DNA from: Terrabacter sp. Root85 | GTDB lineage: Bacteria; Actinomycetota; Actinomycetes; Actinomycetales; Dermatophilaceae | DNA length: 64,000 bases | Reading direction: 5' to 3' | Assembly: GCF_001429185.1 (NCBI RefSeq) | Contig: NZ_LMIW01000008.1 | Location: 310,001-374,000, forward strand | In this document: in pieces, positions 19,963 through 28,866 of the stretch | Numbering within the stretch: the stretch's first letter is position 1 | Layout: every line of letters begins with the position of its first letter | Notes under the pieces: generated by a model | Seen by the model: only the letters and a program-made list of their open reading frames with translations | What the model was told of the DNA's origin: nothing | Databases searched by the model: none | Program-made: the position numbers and the translations under genes

Positions 19963-20899
19963 GCACCTGCCCGGGCCCGCCGCCGACGAGGCGCCGCTCA
20001 CCGCCGTGGGCGAGCGTGTCGAGGTGCGTCCCCCGTCGACGGCCGACATCGAGTCGTATGCCGCAGCCGTGACCCTCTCGGAGCGGCGCCTCGCGGACTT
20101 CGCCATGCCCAACCCGCACAACCTGCCGGTCGTCCTCGACCACCAGTCGCCGACCTACCGCACCTTCATGGTGCACGCGCTCGACCCCGAGGCCTCACAC
20201 GGCCTCGTCGGGCGCATCAACGTCGCGAACGTCGTCGAGGGAGCCTTCCGCAGCGCGACCGTCGGCTACGACTCCTACGACCCGTATGCCGGCCGCGGAC
20301 TCTTCGTCGAGGGGCTGCGCCTCACGCTCGACCTCGTCTTCGCCGACCAGCCGCACGGGATGGGCCTGCACCGCGTCGAGGCGAACATCCAGCCGGCCAA
20401 CCACCGCTCCGCCGGGCTCGTGCGCTCGCTCGGCTTCGTCCACGAGGGCTTCTCGCGCGACTTCCTGCACCTGCCCGGCATCGACGGGCGCCGGGACTGG
20501 CGCGACCACGACCGTTTCACCCTGCTGTCCACCGACTGGCCGGCCGTGCCCTACCGGCCGCACGGCCACCGCCGCATCGCCTGCGTCGTGAACGGTTCGG
20601 GGTCCACGGCCTTCGGCGCCTACGGCGGCACGAGCCTGGCCTCGGCCCTGGCAGCCGAGCTCGGCATCCCGCTCTACACCGCGTCCATCGTCGAGAGCCC
20701 GGCCACGCTCTTCGAGCTGCTCCGCGTCTCACCCGTCGGCGGCGTCGTCGAGTGCCGGCTCGGCGGGCCGCAGCTGCGGATGGGCCTGGCCCGCGCGGGC
20801 TTCGAGCCCTCCGGGGTGCCGGTCCTCGAGGGCGCCACCGACGTGTCCCGGCGCGAGGTCGTGCGCCACGCCCTCGCGGTCCGCGCAGCCCACGCCTGA
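19952..20899 (+). CDS. GNAT acetyltransferase fused to an unrecognised C-terminal domain
   Basis: About 315 residues. Residues 15-195 form a RimJ/RimL-type GNAT domain (RVEANIQPANHRSAGLVRSL is the acetyl-CoA region followed by GFVHEGF). The last 110 residues begin RRIACVVNGSGSTAFGAYGG and continue in alternating beta/alpha style; I do not recognise this part and it lacks a true P-loop. The frame overlaps the amidohydrolase end; the TTG at 19952 was preferred over GTG at 19931, but either is possible. Confidence 0.7.
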   Translation: MSSEHLPGPAADEAPLTAVGERVEVRPPSTADIESYAAAVTLSERRLADFAMPNPHNLPVVLDHQSPTYRTFMVHALDPEASHGLVGRINVANVVEGAFRSATVGYDSYDPYAGRGLFVEGLRLTLDLVFADQPHGMGLHRVEANIQPANHRSAGLVRSLGFVHEGFSRDFLHLPGIDGRRDWRDHDRFTLLSTDWPAVPYRPHGHRRIACVVNGSGSTAFGAYGGTSLASALAAELGIPLYTASIVESPATLFELLRVSPVGGVVECRLGGPQLRMGLARAGFEPSGVPVLEGATDVSRREVVRHALAVRAAHA

Positions 20900-20985
20900 G
20901 GGCGCGGACGGCATACGCCATCGGGGTGGACGAGTCGCGCGCGCTCGCCCACTCGCGGGTGCGTGTCCGGAGCACCCCTTCGGGT

Positions 20986-20995
20986 CTGGCAGAAT
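20986..20995 (+). promoter_or_regulatory. Extended -10-like element upstream of rpsP
   Basis: TCTGGCAGAAT (20985-20995) includes a CAGAAT hexamer about 120 nt before rpsP. The same TCTGGCAGA core occurs before rplS at 24628-24636. A GC-rich stem (GTCCGG...CCGGAC) follows in the leader. Confidence 0.4.
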
Positions 20996-21116
20996 GGAGG
21001 GCTGTACCCGTCCGGCCGCTTCCGGCTGGACCGGACGCCTACACACCGAGCGTCGGCACCCCGGCTGAACCCAGCCGGTCTCGCCGCGCTCACTACTGGT
21101 TGAGGAGACCGCCACC

Positions 21117-21602
21117 ATGGCAGTCAAGATCCGTCTGAAGCGCATGGGCAAGATCCGTGCACCGTTCTACCGCGTCGTCGTCATGGACTCGCGCACCAAG
21201 CGTGACGGCCGTGCCATCGAGGAGATCGGCAAGTACCACCCCACCGAGCAGCCGTCGCTCATCGACATCGACATCGAGCGCGCGCACTACTGGCTGGGCC
21301 AGGGCGCGCAGCCGACCGAGGCCGTCGCGGCGCTCATCAAGATCGTCGACGAGGGCAAGCTCCAGACCAAGGAGCCGAAGACCCCGAAGAAGGACCTCTA
21401 CGAGGCTGCGATCGCCGCTGCCGGCGGCAAGACCGACGCCGGCACCGACGGCCCGACGCCGCGCAAGAAGGCCGCCAAGAAGGCCGAGCCCAAGGCTGAG
21501 GCCAAGGCCGACGAGCCCAAGGCCGACGAGCCCAAGGCCGCCGAGACGACCGAGGCTCCGGCCGAGGCTGCCGGCGACGACGCCGCGAAGGCCGAGGCCT
21601 GA
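21117..21602 (+). CDS. rpsP: 30S ribosomal protein S16
   Basis: 161 residues. The first 80 or so are S16 ([20 protein letters not shown], then [12 protein letters not shown]). The remaining half is a Lys/Ala/Glu-rich tail with near repeats of KADEPKA, as seen in actinobacterial S16. ATG preceded by GAGGAG. First gene of an rpsP-khpA-rimM-trmD cluster. Confidence 0.97.
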   Translation: MAVKIRLKRMGKIRAPFYRVVVMDSRTKRDGRAIEEIGKYHPTEQPSLIDIDIERAHYWLGQGAQPTEAVAALIKIVDEGKLQTKEPKTPKKDLYEAAIAAAGGKTDAGTDGPTPRKKAAKKAEPKAEAKADEPKADEPKAAETTEAPAEAAGDDAAKAEA

Positions 21603-21604
21603 GC

Positions 21605-21847
21605 ATGCTCGAGGAGGCGCTCGAGCACCTCGTCAAGGGCATCGTCGACCACGACGAGGACGTCGTCGTGGTCCGCAAGGAGCTGCGCCGCGGTGAGCTG
21701 CTCGAGGTCCGGGTCCACCCCGACGACCTCGGCCGCGTCATCGGCCGCTCCGGCCGCACGGCGAGCGCGCTGCGCACCGTCGTCGGCGCCCTCGCGGGCA
21801 ACAACAACGTGCGCGTCGACATCGTCGACACCGACCGCGTGCGCTGA
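21605..21847 (+). CDS. khpA: KH-domain RNA-binding protein KhpA
   Basis: 80 residues with a single type II KH domain; the GRSG loop (GRVIGRSGRTASALRTVV) is the RNA-binding GxxG motif. KhpA pairs with a second KH protein and binds many RNAs. It begins 2 nt after rpsP, the standard location between rpsP and rimM. Confidence 0.93.
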   Translation: MLEEALEHLVKGIVDHDEDVVVVRKELRRGELLEVRVHPDDLGRVIGRSGRTASALRTVVGALAGNNNVRVDIVDTDRVR

Positions 21848-21870
21848 GCGCCGACTCTGACAGAGTCACC

Positions 21871-21906
21871 GAGAGGGGCGTCCCGGACCACCGGGGCGCC
21901 CCTCTC
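21871..21906 (+). terminator. Hairpin between khpA and rimM
   Basis: GAGAGGGGCG (21871-21880) pairs with CGCCCCTCTC (21897-21906); the loop itself contains CCCGG...CCGGG. A smaller GACTCTG-A-CAGAGTC hairpin lies at 21853-21867. Together they look like a terminator or attenuator that partly separates rpsP-khpA from rimM-trmD. Confidence 0.7.
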
Positions 21907-21972
21907 GCGTGCCAGCGCCCGACCTTCGCGCACCGGTCTCCGACCGCCCCCAAACCTGAGAGGATTCGGCCC

Positions 21973-22500
21973 ATGAACGTCGTCCTCGCCCGCATCGGCA
22001 AGCCCCACGGTCTGCGTGGAGAGGTGACCGTCCAGCTGCACACGGACGACCCCGAGACCCGCTTCGCGGTCGGCACCGTCATCGAGACCGAGGCCGAACC
22101 GGGGTCCGGAGTGCCCACCACGCTGACCATCGCGTCGACGCGCGTGCACCGCGGCATCTGGCTCATCACCTTCGAGGAGATCCCCGACCGCGTCGGCGCC
22201 GAGAGCCTGCGCGGGACGCGCCTCGTCCTGCCGGAGTCCAACCCCCAGGTCGAGGACGACGCCTTCTACGAGGAGGACCTCGTCGGGCTCGAGGCGCGCG
22301 ACCCGAGCGGCGAGAAGGTCGGCACCGTGAGCGGCCTCGAGATCGGTCCCGCCCAGGACCGGCTCGTCCTCACCCTGACCGACGGCGTCACGGCCTACGT
22401 CCCGTTCGTCAAGCGCATCGTGCCCGTCGTCGCGGAAGACCACGTCGTCGTCGACCCGCCGCCCGGCCTCTTCGACCTCTACCGCGAGGGCACCGAGTGA
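21973..22500 (+). CDS. rimM: Ribosome maturation factor RimM
   Basis: 175 residues. N-terminal RimM barrel ([20 protein letters not shown]) and C-terminal PRC-barrel ending [11 protein letters not shown]. It assists 30S maturation and interacts with S19. Stop overlaps the GTG of trmD. Confidence 0.96.
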   Translation: MNVVLARIGKPHGLRGEVTVQLHTDDPETRFAVGTVIETEAEPGSGVPTTLTIASTRVHRGIWLITFEEIPDRVGAESLRGTRLVLPESNPQVEDDAFYEEDLVGLEARDPSGEKVGTVSGLEIGPAQDRLVLTLTDGVTAYVPFVKRIVPVVAEDHVVVDPPPGLFDLYREGTE

Positions 22501-23738
22501 CCGTGCCCGACCCGCGTCGCGACCCGCGTCCGCCCAGGCGTCCGGCCATGCGCGTCGACGTCGTCTCGATCTTCCCCGACTACCTCGCCCCGCTCGACCT
22601 GTCCCTCATCGGCAAGGCGCGCGAGGACGGCCTCCTCGACGTCCGTGTCCACGACCTGCGCGACTTCACGCACGACCGGCACCGCACCGTCGACGACACC
22701 CCGTACGGCGGGGGAGCCGGCATGGTCATGAAGGCCCAGCCGTGGTCCGAGGCGCTCGACCACGTTCTCGCACAGGACAACCCGTCGCAGGCGAAGCCCC
22801 GGCTGATCGTCCCCGGGCCCGGTGGGCAGCCGTTCACGCAGGCGCTCGCGCGCGAGCTCGTCGACGAGCCGTGGCTCGCGTTCGCGTGCGGACGCTACGA
22901 GGGCATCGACGAGCGCGTCTACGACCACGCCCGCGAGGACCTCGGGCTCGAGGTGTCGGTCGTGAGCCTGGGGGACTACGTCCTCAACGGCGGCGAGGTG
23001 GCTGTCCTCGCCATGGTCGAGGCCGTCGGCCGGCTGGTGCCCGGCGTCATCGGCAACGCCGAGTCGCTCGTCGAGGAGTCGCACGAGGACGGCCTGCTCG
23101 AGTACCCCATCTACACCAAGCCCGCCTCGTGGAGCGGCCGCGACGTCCCGCCGGTCCTCCTCTCGGGCAACCACGGCGCCATCGCGGCCTGGCGGCACGA
23201 GCAGCGGCTCGCACGCACGGCGGAGCGGCGGCCCGACCTGCTCCACGCCTCGCACGCCGCCCCCGACGGCGGTGACGTCGTCATCAGTGCTGCGACGCCG
23301 GGCGACGTGCCCGAGCTCGCCGTGCTCATGCGCGCGTGCTGGGTCCAGGAGGCCGTCGCCAACGACACCCTCGACATCCCGGCCCTGCACGAGAGCCTCG
23401 ACGACGTCCGGGCGAGCCTCGACACGACGCAGACGTGGGTCGCACGCAGCGGCGGCCGCCTCGTCGGAGCCGTCCGCACGAGCGCGGGCGCGTCCGACGA
23501 CGACTGGTTCGTCGGGCGCCTCTGCGTCGCCCCGGACCTCCAGGGTCGTGGACTCGGCAAACGCCTCCTCGAGCACGCCGAGTCGACGGCGCCGGACGGC
23601 ATACGCACGTTGACGCTGCACACGGGCGCGCGGAGCACCGACAACCTGCGGATGTACAAGAAGGCCGGCTACCGCCTCGTCGACACGGCCGCGCCGATCC
23701 CGGGCGCGGTCACCCTCGTCAAGCGCCGCCGCCGCTGA
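22497..23738 (+). CDS. trmD: tRNA (guanine37-N1)-methyltransferase TrmD fused to a GNAT domain
   Basis: 413 residues, far longer than the usual 230-270 of TrmD. Residues about 18-260 are Trm[12 protein letters not shown], the deep-knot region [22 protein letters not shown], and [13 protein letters not shown]. From about residue 262 a GNAT acetyltransferase follows ([20 protein letters not shown] is the acetyl-CoA motif, then MYKKAGYR). There is no stop or frameshift between the two parts. GTG at 22497 overlaps rimM; ATG at 22548 is the alternative and gives the canonical TrmD N-terminus. Confidence 0.93.
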   Translation: MTVPDPRRDPRPPRRPAMRVDVVSIFPDYLAPLDLSLIGKAREDGLLDVRVHDLRDFTHDRHRTVDDTPYGGGAGMVMKAQPWSEALDHVLAQDNPSQAKPRLIVPGPGGQPFTQALARELVDEPWLAFACGRYEGIDERVYDHAREDLGLEVSVVSLGDYVLNGGEVAVLAMVEAVGRLVPGVIGNAESLVEESHEDGLLEYPIYTKPASWSGRDVPPVLLSGNHGAIAAWRHEQRLARTAERRPDLLHASHAAPDGGDVVISAATPGDVPELAVLMRACWVQEAVANDTLDIPALHESLDDVRASLDTTQTWVARSGGRLVGAVRTSAGASDDDWFVGRLCVAPDLQGRGLGKRLLEHAESTAPDGIRTLTLHTGARSTDNLRMYKKAGYRLVDTAAPIPGAVTLVKRRRR

Positions 23739-23742
23739 GGGC

Positions 23743-23811
23743 GGGGCCTGCCTCAGGACGGGGCCTGCCTCAGGACGGGGCCTGCCTCAGGACTGGGGGC
23801 CTGCCTCAGGA
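23743..23811. repeat. 17-bp tandem repeat, four copies
   Basis: The unit GGGGCCTGCCTCAGGAC occurs three times head to tail (23743-23759, 23760-23776, 23777-23793) and a fourth time after a 2-nt shift (23796-23811, last base changed). Each unit contains the small inverted repeat CCTG-CCT-CAGG. It fills the gap between trmD and the convergent permease gene, whose stop codon lies inside the fourth copy. Confidence 0.9.
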
Positions 23812-24570
23812 GACGAGGGCCACGCCGAGGTCGGCGGGCAGCAGGAGGCGCCGGCGGATCAGCGCCGCCTGCACGCCGGCCGTGATCGACTGCGTCGCCA
23901 TGATGGCGAAGAGGACGAGCACCTGTGCCGTGGCCGCCTGCACGGCGCTGCCACCACCGAGCATGACGCCGATGAAGGCGCCGGGCAGCGTGACGATGCC
24001 CGAGGTGCGCACCTGGTCCAGGCTCGGCAGGATCCCCTCGGGCACCCGTCGGGCGATGATCTCGTCGATGGCCTGGCTCGACGTGAGTCCCAGGGACAAC
24101 GACGCCTCGTACTGCCCGTGCTCCTCGCGCAGCGCTGCGAAGGTGCGCCGCCCGACGAGCGTGTGCACCGTCATCGTGTTGCCGATGACGATGCCGGCGA
24201 CCGGGATCACGGCGATCCCTGTCAGCGGGACCGCGCCGGTGGCGAGCACGATGGCGACGACGGGCACGACGCCACAGGCCATCGCGGCCGCGGCCCACGG
24301 CCACGTGCGTGGCGCACCGACCCGTTTGGACGTCGTCGCCACCGCCGTCGCGAACATGGCGCCCACGGCGAGGAACGACAGCCCCAGCGACCCGACCACC
24401 GCCGTGATGACGAGCGCCACGAGGGAGAGCTGGACGACCGCCCGGGCGCCGGCGATCGCCGACTGGCGTCCCAGACCCACGCCGCTCAGCCGGTTGGCGA
24501 GCAGCGTCACGACGAGCAGGACGGCGAGACAGAGGTACACGGGCCAGCCGGGGGAGACGTCCACGGGCAC
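23806..24570 (-). CDS. FetB/UPF0014-family ABC-type membrane permease
   Basis: 254 residues with about seven membrane segments. The family hallmark VIPVAGIVIGNTMTV is present, as are IIARRVPEGILPSLDQVRTSG and LPGAFIGVMLGGGSA. In E. coli FetB works with the ATPase FetA in iron export; no ATPase gene lies next to this one in the window. GTG start at 24570. Confidence 0.85.
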   Translation of the reverse strand: MPVDVSPGWPVYLCLAVLLVVTLLANRLSGVGLGRQSAIAGARAVVQLSLVALVITAVVGSLGLSFLAVGAMFATAVATTSKRVGAPRTWPWAAAAMACGVVPVVAIVLATGAVPLTGIAVIPVAGIVIGNTMTVHTLVGRRTFAALREEHGQYEASLSLGLTSSQAIDEIIARRVPEGILPSLDQVRTSGIVTLPGAFIGVMLGGGSAVQAATAQVLVLFAIMATQSITAGVQAALIRRRLLLPADLGVALVS

Positions 24571-24608
24571 ACGCTAGGGCACCGAGGGTCGGCGTCCACC
24601 GCTGCCGA

Positions 24609-24638
24609 TTTCTGGTATGCCGTGTGCTCTGGCAGACT
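24609..24638 (+). promoter_or_regulatory. Putative rplS promoter
   Basis: TTCTGG (24609-24614) and CAGACT (24633-24638) with 17 nt between. The TCTGGCAGA core around the -10 is identical to that before rpsP. About 155 nt of leader follow before rplS. Confidence 0.4.
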
Positions 24639-24793
24639 TGCTCCTTGCGTCCGGCACACGACGGCCCCTGCCACAGGGGGAGTCGGGTCACCACCAGCTC
24701 GACCAGATCCACCGGTGACTCGACGCGGCCCGACGGACGCGACCCACACCTTTGTGACGAGGTGGCCTGTGGCACCCAGGAAAGCGAAGCATC

Positions 24794-25168
24794 ATGCACA
24801 CGTTTGACGACATCAACGCGGCATCGCTGCGCTCGGACGTTCCCGACTTCCGCGCCGGCGACACCCTCAAGGTCCACGTCAAGGTCATCGAGGGCACGCG
24901 CTCGCGTGTCCAGGTGTTCCAGGGCATCGTCATCCGTCGCCACGGCGGCGGCATCGGCGAGACCTTCACGGTCCGCAAGATCTCCTTCGGTGTCGGCGTC
25001 GAGCGCACCTTCCCGGTGCACACCCCGGTCATCGACAAGATCGAGGTCATGACCCGCGGTGACGTCCGCCGCGCGAAGCTGTACTACCTGCGCGGTCTGC
25101 GCGGCAAGGCTGCCAAGATCCGCGAGAAGCGCGACAGCATCCCGGCCAAGACCGGCGCCAAGAGCTGA
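24794..25168 (+). CDS. rplS: 50S ribosomal protein L19
   Basis: 124 residues, standard length: [68 protein letters not shown] structural protein at the 30S-50S interface. It stands just before the signal peptidase genes. Confidence 0.97.
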   Translation: MHTFDDINAASLRSDVPDFRAGDTLKVHVKVIEGTRSRVQVFQGIVIRRHGGGIGETFTVRKISFGVGVERTFPVHTPVIDKIEVMTRGDVRRAKLYYLRGLRGKAAKIREKRDSIPAKTGAKS

Positions 25169-25210
25169 CGACCTGCTGACGCAGACGTCCGTCCAGTAAC
25201 GCGAGGCGCG

Positions 25211-26005
25211 GTGGACCCCGAGCGGGCCGTTCCGGAACGATCCGGTACGTCCCAGCAGGCGGGGTCCGCCGCGCCTTCGTCGCGTCCGGGGGACGTCGCG
25301 ATGTCGCCGTCGACGTCGCCGTCAGGGCGCGGCGGTGGCCGGGCCACCCACGCGGCGTATGCCGCCGCGCGACGTCACCGGTGGCTGCTCGGACCCGCGC
25401 TGCTCCTCCTCGCGATCGTCGTCGTCCGGGCCTTCCTCGTCACGCCCTTCGGCATCCCGAGCGAGTCGATGCAGGACACGCTCCTGATCGGCGACCGGAT
25501 CCTCGTCAGCCGCACCACGGCGCCGACCGACCTCCAGCGCGGCGACATCATCGTCTTCGACGCCTCCCAGGCGTTCAACCTGCGGGTGCCCGAGCGCGGC
25601 ATCGTGCAGACCCTCGTCGAGGCCGTCGAGAGCCTGGCCGGCAAGGGCCAGCCCACCGACTACGTCAAGCGGATCATCGGTCTGCCGGGCGACCGCGTCA
25701 GGTGCTGTTCGGCCGACGGACGGCTCGAGGTCAACGGCGTCGCCGTCAGCGAGCCCTACGTCGCACCGGGCCAGAAACCGAGCGCCCTGACCTTCGACGT
25801 GACGGTGCCCGCCGACCGGTTCTGGGTCATGGGCGACAACCGCGGCTCGTCGTCCGACTCCCGTGCGCACCTCGGCGATCCGGGGGGCGGCATGGTGCCG
25901 GGGGACGACATCATCGGCAAGGTTTGGGTGCGATACTGGCCGCTCGGTCGGCTCGGATCGGTCGACCAAGGACAAATTGCCTCCGTCCCACGAAATGGTG
26001 AGTGA
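25211..26005 (+). CDS. lepB: Signal peptidase I (first copy)
   Basis: 264 residues. One membrane segment (about residues 58-78), then the catalytic Ser in GIPSESMQDTL, the catalytic Lys in DYVKRIIGLPGDRV, and the box RFWVMGDNRGSSSDSR. It removes signal peptides at the membrane outer face. A GTG at 25211 opens a Ser/Pro/Gly-rich N-terminus; ATG at 25301 is a possible later start. It is coupled to the second copy by a TGATG overlap. Confidence 0.93.
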   Translation: MDPERAVPERSGTSQQAGSAAPSSRPGDVAMSPSTSPSGRGGGRATHAAYAAARRHRWLLGPALLLLAIVVVRAFLVTPFGIPSESMQDTLLIGDRILVSRTTAPTDLQRGDIIVFDASQAFNLRVPERGIVQTLVEAVESLAGKGQPTDYVKRIIGLPGDRVRCCSADGRLEVNGVAVSEPYVAPGQKPSALTFDVTVPADRFWVMGDNRGSSSDSRAHLGDPGGGMVPGDDIIGKVWVRYWPLGRLGSVDQGQIASVPRNGE

Positions 26006-26901
26006 TGTCGCAGTACACCGGACGCCCCGAAGACCCGACGCGCGGGCGCAGTGCTGACGACATCGACGGTGACCTCGACGACGACAACCTCGACGACGAC
26101 TACGACGACGAGCCCCGCGGTTTCGGCGCGACCCTTTTCGCCGGCGTCAAGGAGCTCGTCATCGTCGTCGTCCTCGCGATGGCGCTCTCCTTCGTCGTCA
26201 AGACGTGGCTCTTCCAGGCCTTCTACATCCCGTCCGGGTCGATGGAGAACACCCTCGTCAAGGACGACCGCGTCATCGTCAGCAAGCTGACACCCGGACC
26301 GCTCGACCTCAAGCGCGGCGACGTCGTCGTCTTCGAGGACCCGGGCGTGCCCAGCCCGTGGCTCGGCGACCTCGGTGAGCAGCACAGCACCGTCGGTGGC
26401 CCCTTCCACGACGCCCTGGTCTTCGTCGGCCTGCTGCCCGAGGACTCCGAGAACCACCTCATCAAGCGCGTGATCGGCCTGCCGGGCGACCACGTCCAGG
26501 CCGACGGCGACACCGGCAAGCTCAAGGTCAACGGCGTCGAGATCACCGAGCCCTATGTCAAGCCCGGCGACTACCCGAGTGAGGGCAAGAAGTTCGACAT
26601 CACGGTCCCCGCCGGGCGCGTCTGGGTCATGGGCGACCACCGGAGCGACTCCTCCGACAGCCGCTGGCACGACGACGGCACCGGGGCCACCGGCTCCGTG
26701 CCGATGGACAAGATCGTCGGTCGCGCCCTCTTCGTCGTCTGGCCGATCGACCACGTGACGTGGCTCGGCGTCCCCGAGCGCACCTTCTCGCAGGTCCCGA
26801 CGCCCACGACGCCGTCGACGACCCCGACGAAGAAGGCCACGGTCAACCCCAGCCAGAGCGGCAAGCCGAGCGCCACGACGACGAAGGCCGCGGCGGGCTG
26901 A
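26005..26901 (+). CDS. lepB: Signal peptidase I (second copy)
   Basis: 298 residues. An unusually acidic N-terminus (runs of Asp, residues about 20-37) precedes one membrane segment, catalytic Ser in [11 protein letters not shown], catalytic Lys in [14 protein letters not shown] and the [15 protein letters not shown] box. The C-terminus is a Thr/Pro/Lys-rich tail. Tandem lepB genes are common in actinobacteria and suggest separate substrate sets. ATG at 26005 chosen (TGATG overlap). Confidence 0.93.
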   Translation: MSQYTGRPEDPTRGRSADDIDGDLDDDNLDDDYDDEPRGFGATLFAGVKELVIVVVLAMALSFVVKTWLFQAFYIPSGSMENTLVKDDRVIVSKLTPGPLDLKRGDVVVFEDPGVPSPWLGDLGEQHSTVGGPFHDALVFVGLLPEDSENHLIKRVIGLPGDHVQADGDTGKLKVNGVEITEPYVKPGDYPSEGKKFDITVPAGRVWVMGDHRSDSSDSRWHDDGTGATGSVPMDKIVGRALFVVWPIDHVTWLGVPERTFSQVPTPTTPSTTPTKKATVNPSQSGKPSATTTKAAAG

Positions 26902-26918
26902 TCCGCTCGAGCTACGCC

Positions 26919-27689
26919 ATGGCACGCCCTGCTCCCTCCAAGAAGCCCTCGCTGCGCGTCGAGCGCGCCCTGCAGCGATCCGGTCACCGACTCCTCGCCG
27001 GCATGGACGAGGTGGGCCGCGGCGCGCTCGCCGGGCCGGTCAGCGTCGGTATCGTCGTCATCGACGAGACGGTGCGCTCGGCGCCCATCGGCGTCAAGGA
27101 CTCCAAGCTCTTGACCGAGCGTGCTCGAACGGTGCTCGTGCCGCGCATCCAGCGCTGGGCCGTGGCCCACGCCGTCGGGCACGCGAGCCCTGACGAGATC
27201 GACGAGATCGGCATCATGGGTGCTTTGCGCCTTGCCGGGATGCGGGCCCTGGCGGGACTCGGGGTCGTGCCGGACCTCGTCATCCTCGACGGCAACCACG
27301 ACTGGCTGACGGCCCCGACCGAGGTGGGGCTCTTCGCCTTCGCCGACGAGTCCGCACCGACCACGCCGCCGGTGACGACGATGATCAAGGCCGACATGAA
27401 GTGTTCCTCGGTCGCGGCCGCGAGCGTGCTGGCCAAGGTCGAGCGCGACGACATGATGGTGGCCCTCTCGGCCGACCACCCGGCATACGGCTGGTCGCTC
27501 AACAAGGGCTACTCCGCGCCCGAGCACATGGACGCGCTGGCGCGTCTGGGCCCCTGCGAGCTGCACCGCCGCTCGTGGCGCCTGCCCGGCGTGTACGTGG
27601 GCGAGCCGGTCGAGGTGTTGAATGAGGGGACGGAGTCGTTCGCTCCGGCGCCCATCACGGCAGAGCAGACAGGGACGGCGATCAGGTGA
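26919..27689 (+). CDS. rnhB: Ribonuclease HII
   Basis: 256 residues. The active site is seen as [14 protein letters not shown] (Asp-Glu), [11 protein letters not shown] (Asp) and a later Asp in [21 protein letters not shown] and [11 protein letters not shown] are conserved. It cleaves RNA in RNA-DNA hybrids and misincorporated ribonucleotides. The stop overlaps the GTG of the DUF2469 gene. Confidence 0.95.
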   Translation: MARPAPSKKPSLRVERALQRSGHRLLAGMDEVGRGALAGPVSVGIVVIDETVRSAPIGVKDSKLLTERARTVLVPRIQRWAVAHAVGHASPDEIDEIGIMGALRLAGMRALAGLGVVPDLVILDGNHDWLTAPTEVGLFAFADESAPTTPPVTTMIKADMKCSSVAAASVLAKVERDDMMVALSADHPAYGWSLNKGYSAPEHMDALARLGPCELHRRSWRLPGVYVGEPVEVLNEGTESFAPAPITAEQTGTAIR

Positions 27690-28006
27690 GTTCGGAAGAT
27701 CTCGAGAAGTACGAGACCGAGATGGAGCTCCAGCTCTACAAGGAGTACCGCGACGTCGTCGGCCTCTTCACCCACGTCGTCGAGACCGAGCGCCGCTTCT
27801 ACCTCGCCAACTCGGTCGACGTGAAGGTGCGCTCCGACGGTGGTGAGGTCTTCTTCGACGTCACGATGGCCGACGCGTGGGTCTGGGACATCTACCGGCC
27901 GGCGCGGTTCGTCAAGAACGTGCGCGTCGTGACGTTCAAGGACGTCAACGTCGAGGAGCTGCCCAAGCCCGACATCAAACTGCCGGAGAACGGCGACTTC
28001 AGCTGA
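27686..28006 (+). CDS. DUF2469 protein
   Basis: 106 residues, the small conserved actinobacterial family DUF2469. [17 protein letters not shown] opens it and [27 protein letters not shown] closes it. Always found beside rnhB and yraN; function unknown. GTGA overlap with rnhB. Confidence 0.9.
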   Translation: MSSEDLEKYETEMELQLYKEYRDVVGLFTHVVETERRFYLANSVDVKVRSDGGEVFFDVTMADAWVWDIYRPARFVKNVRVVTFKDVNVEELPKPDIKLPENGDFS

Positions 28007-28108
28007 GCCGTCGGGCTTCGTCCACACCCCCTCGCCGATCGCGTATGCCGTCCACAGCCGCGCGCTGACGGGTGTCCTCGCCGGGTCGGCGCCGGGAGGG
28101 TGGTCGTC

Positions 28109-28474
28109 ATGGACCTCTCCACCCGCGCCCTCGGTGACTACGGCGAACGCCTCGCGTGCCGCTACCTGCTCGCTGAGGGCCTGACGATCATCGACCGCAA
28201 CTGGCGCTGCGCGCGCGGCGAGATCGACGTCGTCGCCGTCGACGGCCGCGAGCTCGTCGTCTGCGAGGTCAAGACCCGCACGAGCGAGGCCTTCGGCGCG
28301 CCGTTCGAGGCCGTGACGTGGCGCAAGCAGCGTCGGCTGCGGCGACTGGCCGGGCTCTGGCGCGACGACCACGACGAGCTCGCGCGGGGACTTGCCCTGC
28401 GCATCGACGTCATCTCGATCCTGCGGCCGCGCTCGGGACGGGCCAGCCTCCAGCACCTGCGCGGGGTGTGCTGA
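28109..28474 (+). CDS. YraN/UPF0102 family nuclease-like protein
   Basis: 121 residues. GDYGERLACRYLLAEG and the restriction-endonuclease-like core GEIDVVAVDGRELVVCEVKTR (Asp, Glu, Lys) are visible. The family has a Holliday-junction-resolvase-like fold; the role is not settled. ATG at 28109 has GGGAGGG 8 nt upstream; an in-frame GTG at 28100 would sit inside that site. The stop overlaps the comM start (TGATG). Confidence 0.9.
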   Translation: MDLSTRALGDYGERLACRYLLAEGLTIIDRNWRCARGEIDVVAVDGRELVVCEVKTRTSEAFGAPFEAVTWRKQRRLRRLAGLWRDDHDELARGLALRIDVISILRPRSGRASLQHLRGVC

Positions 28475-28730
28475 TGGGCACCGGCCTCGGCCGCACCCGG
28501 TCGGTCGGGCTGCGTGGTGTGCACGGGTTCGTCGTCGACGTCGAGGCGCACGTGACGCCCGGCCTGCCCGGCTTCGCGATCAGCGGGCTCGGGGACTCGG
28601 CGGTCAAGCAGTCGTCCGACCGGATCAAGGCCGCCGCCGCCCGCATCGACGACATGCCGGTCAGCCAACGTCGCGTCACGGTCAACCTCTCGCCCGCGGG
28701 GGAGCGCAAGATCGGCACCGGCTTCGACCT
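28474..28730 (+). pseudogene. comM: comM, 5' fragment (interrupted by integrative element)
   Basis: The first 85 codons plus two bases of the 86th codon of the ComM/YifB AAA+ helicase (N-terminal Lon-protease-like domain: RSVGLRGVHGFVVDVEAHV, PGLPGFAISGLGDSAVKQS, RRVTVNLSPAGERKIGTGFD). The gene breaks at 28730 and resumes at 36330. The joined sequence would be one 520-residue frame. The fragment is not closed by a stop: the frame runs on without interruption into the element's first gene, ending at 29550 (358 codons in all). It should be inactive as ComM. Confidence 0.93.
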
Positions 28731-28740
28731 CGGAAAGCAC
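28721..28740. other. attL site
   Basis: Chromosome side GCTTCGAC, crossover CT (28729-28730), then element side CGGAAAGCAC. The element side is the mirror arm of the sequence at attR. Confidence 0.8.
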
Positions 28741-28866
28741 AGTTTCCGACATACCAAACGACCGCTTGCTTTTGAGACGCGAATTCCATTGTGCTGCAGG
28801 GGAATTCGATGCCACATTTCCGCTCGCGACCACTCCGTGTCGGTGCACGGTGCCATGATGCGCTGC

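Noticed and set aside
23743-23811. CRISPR array
   Set aside because: The 17-bp units are contiguous with no spacers and no cas genes are nearby.
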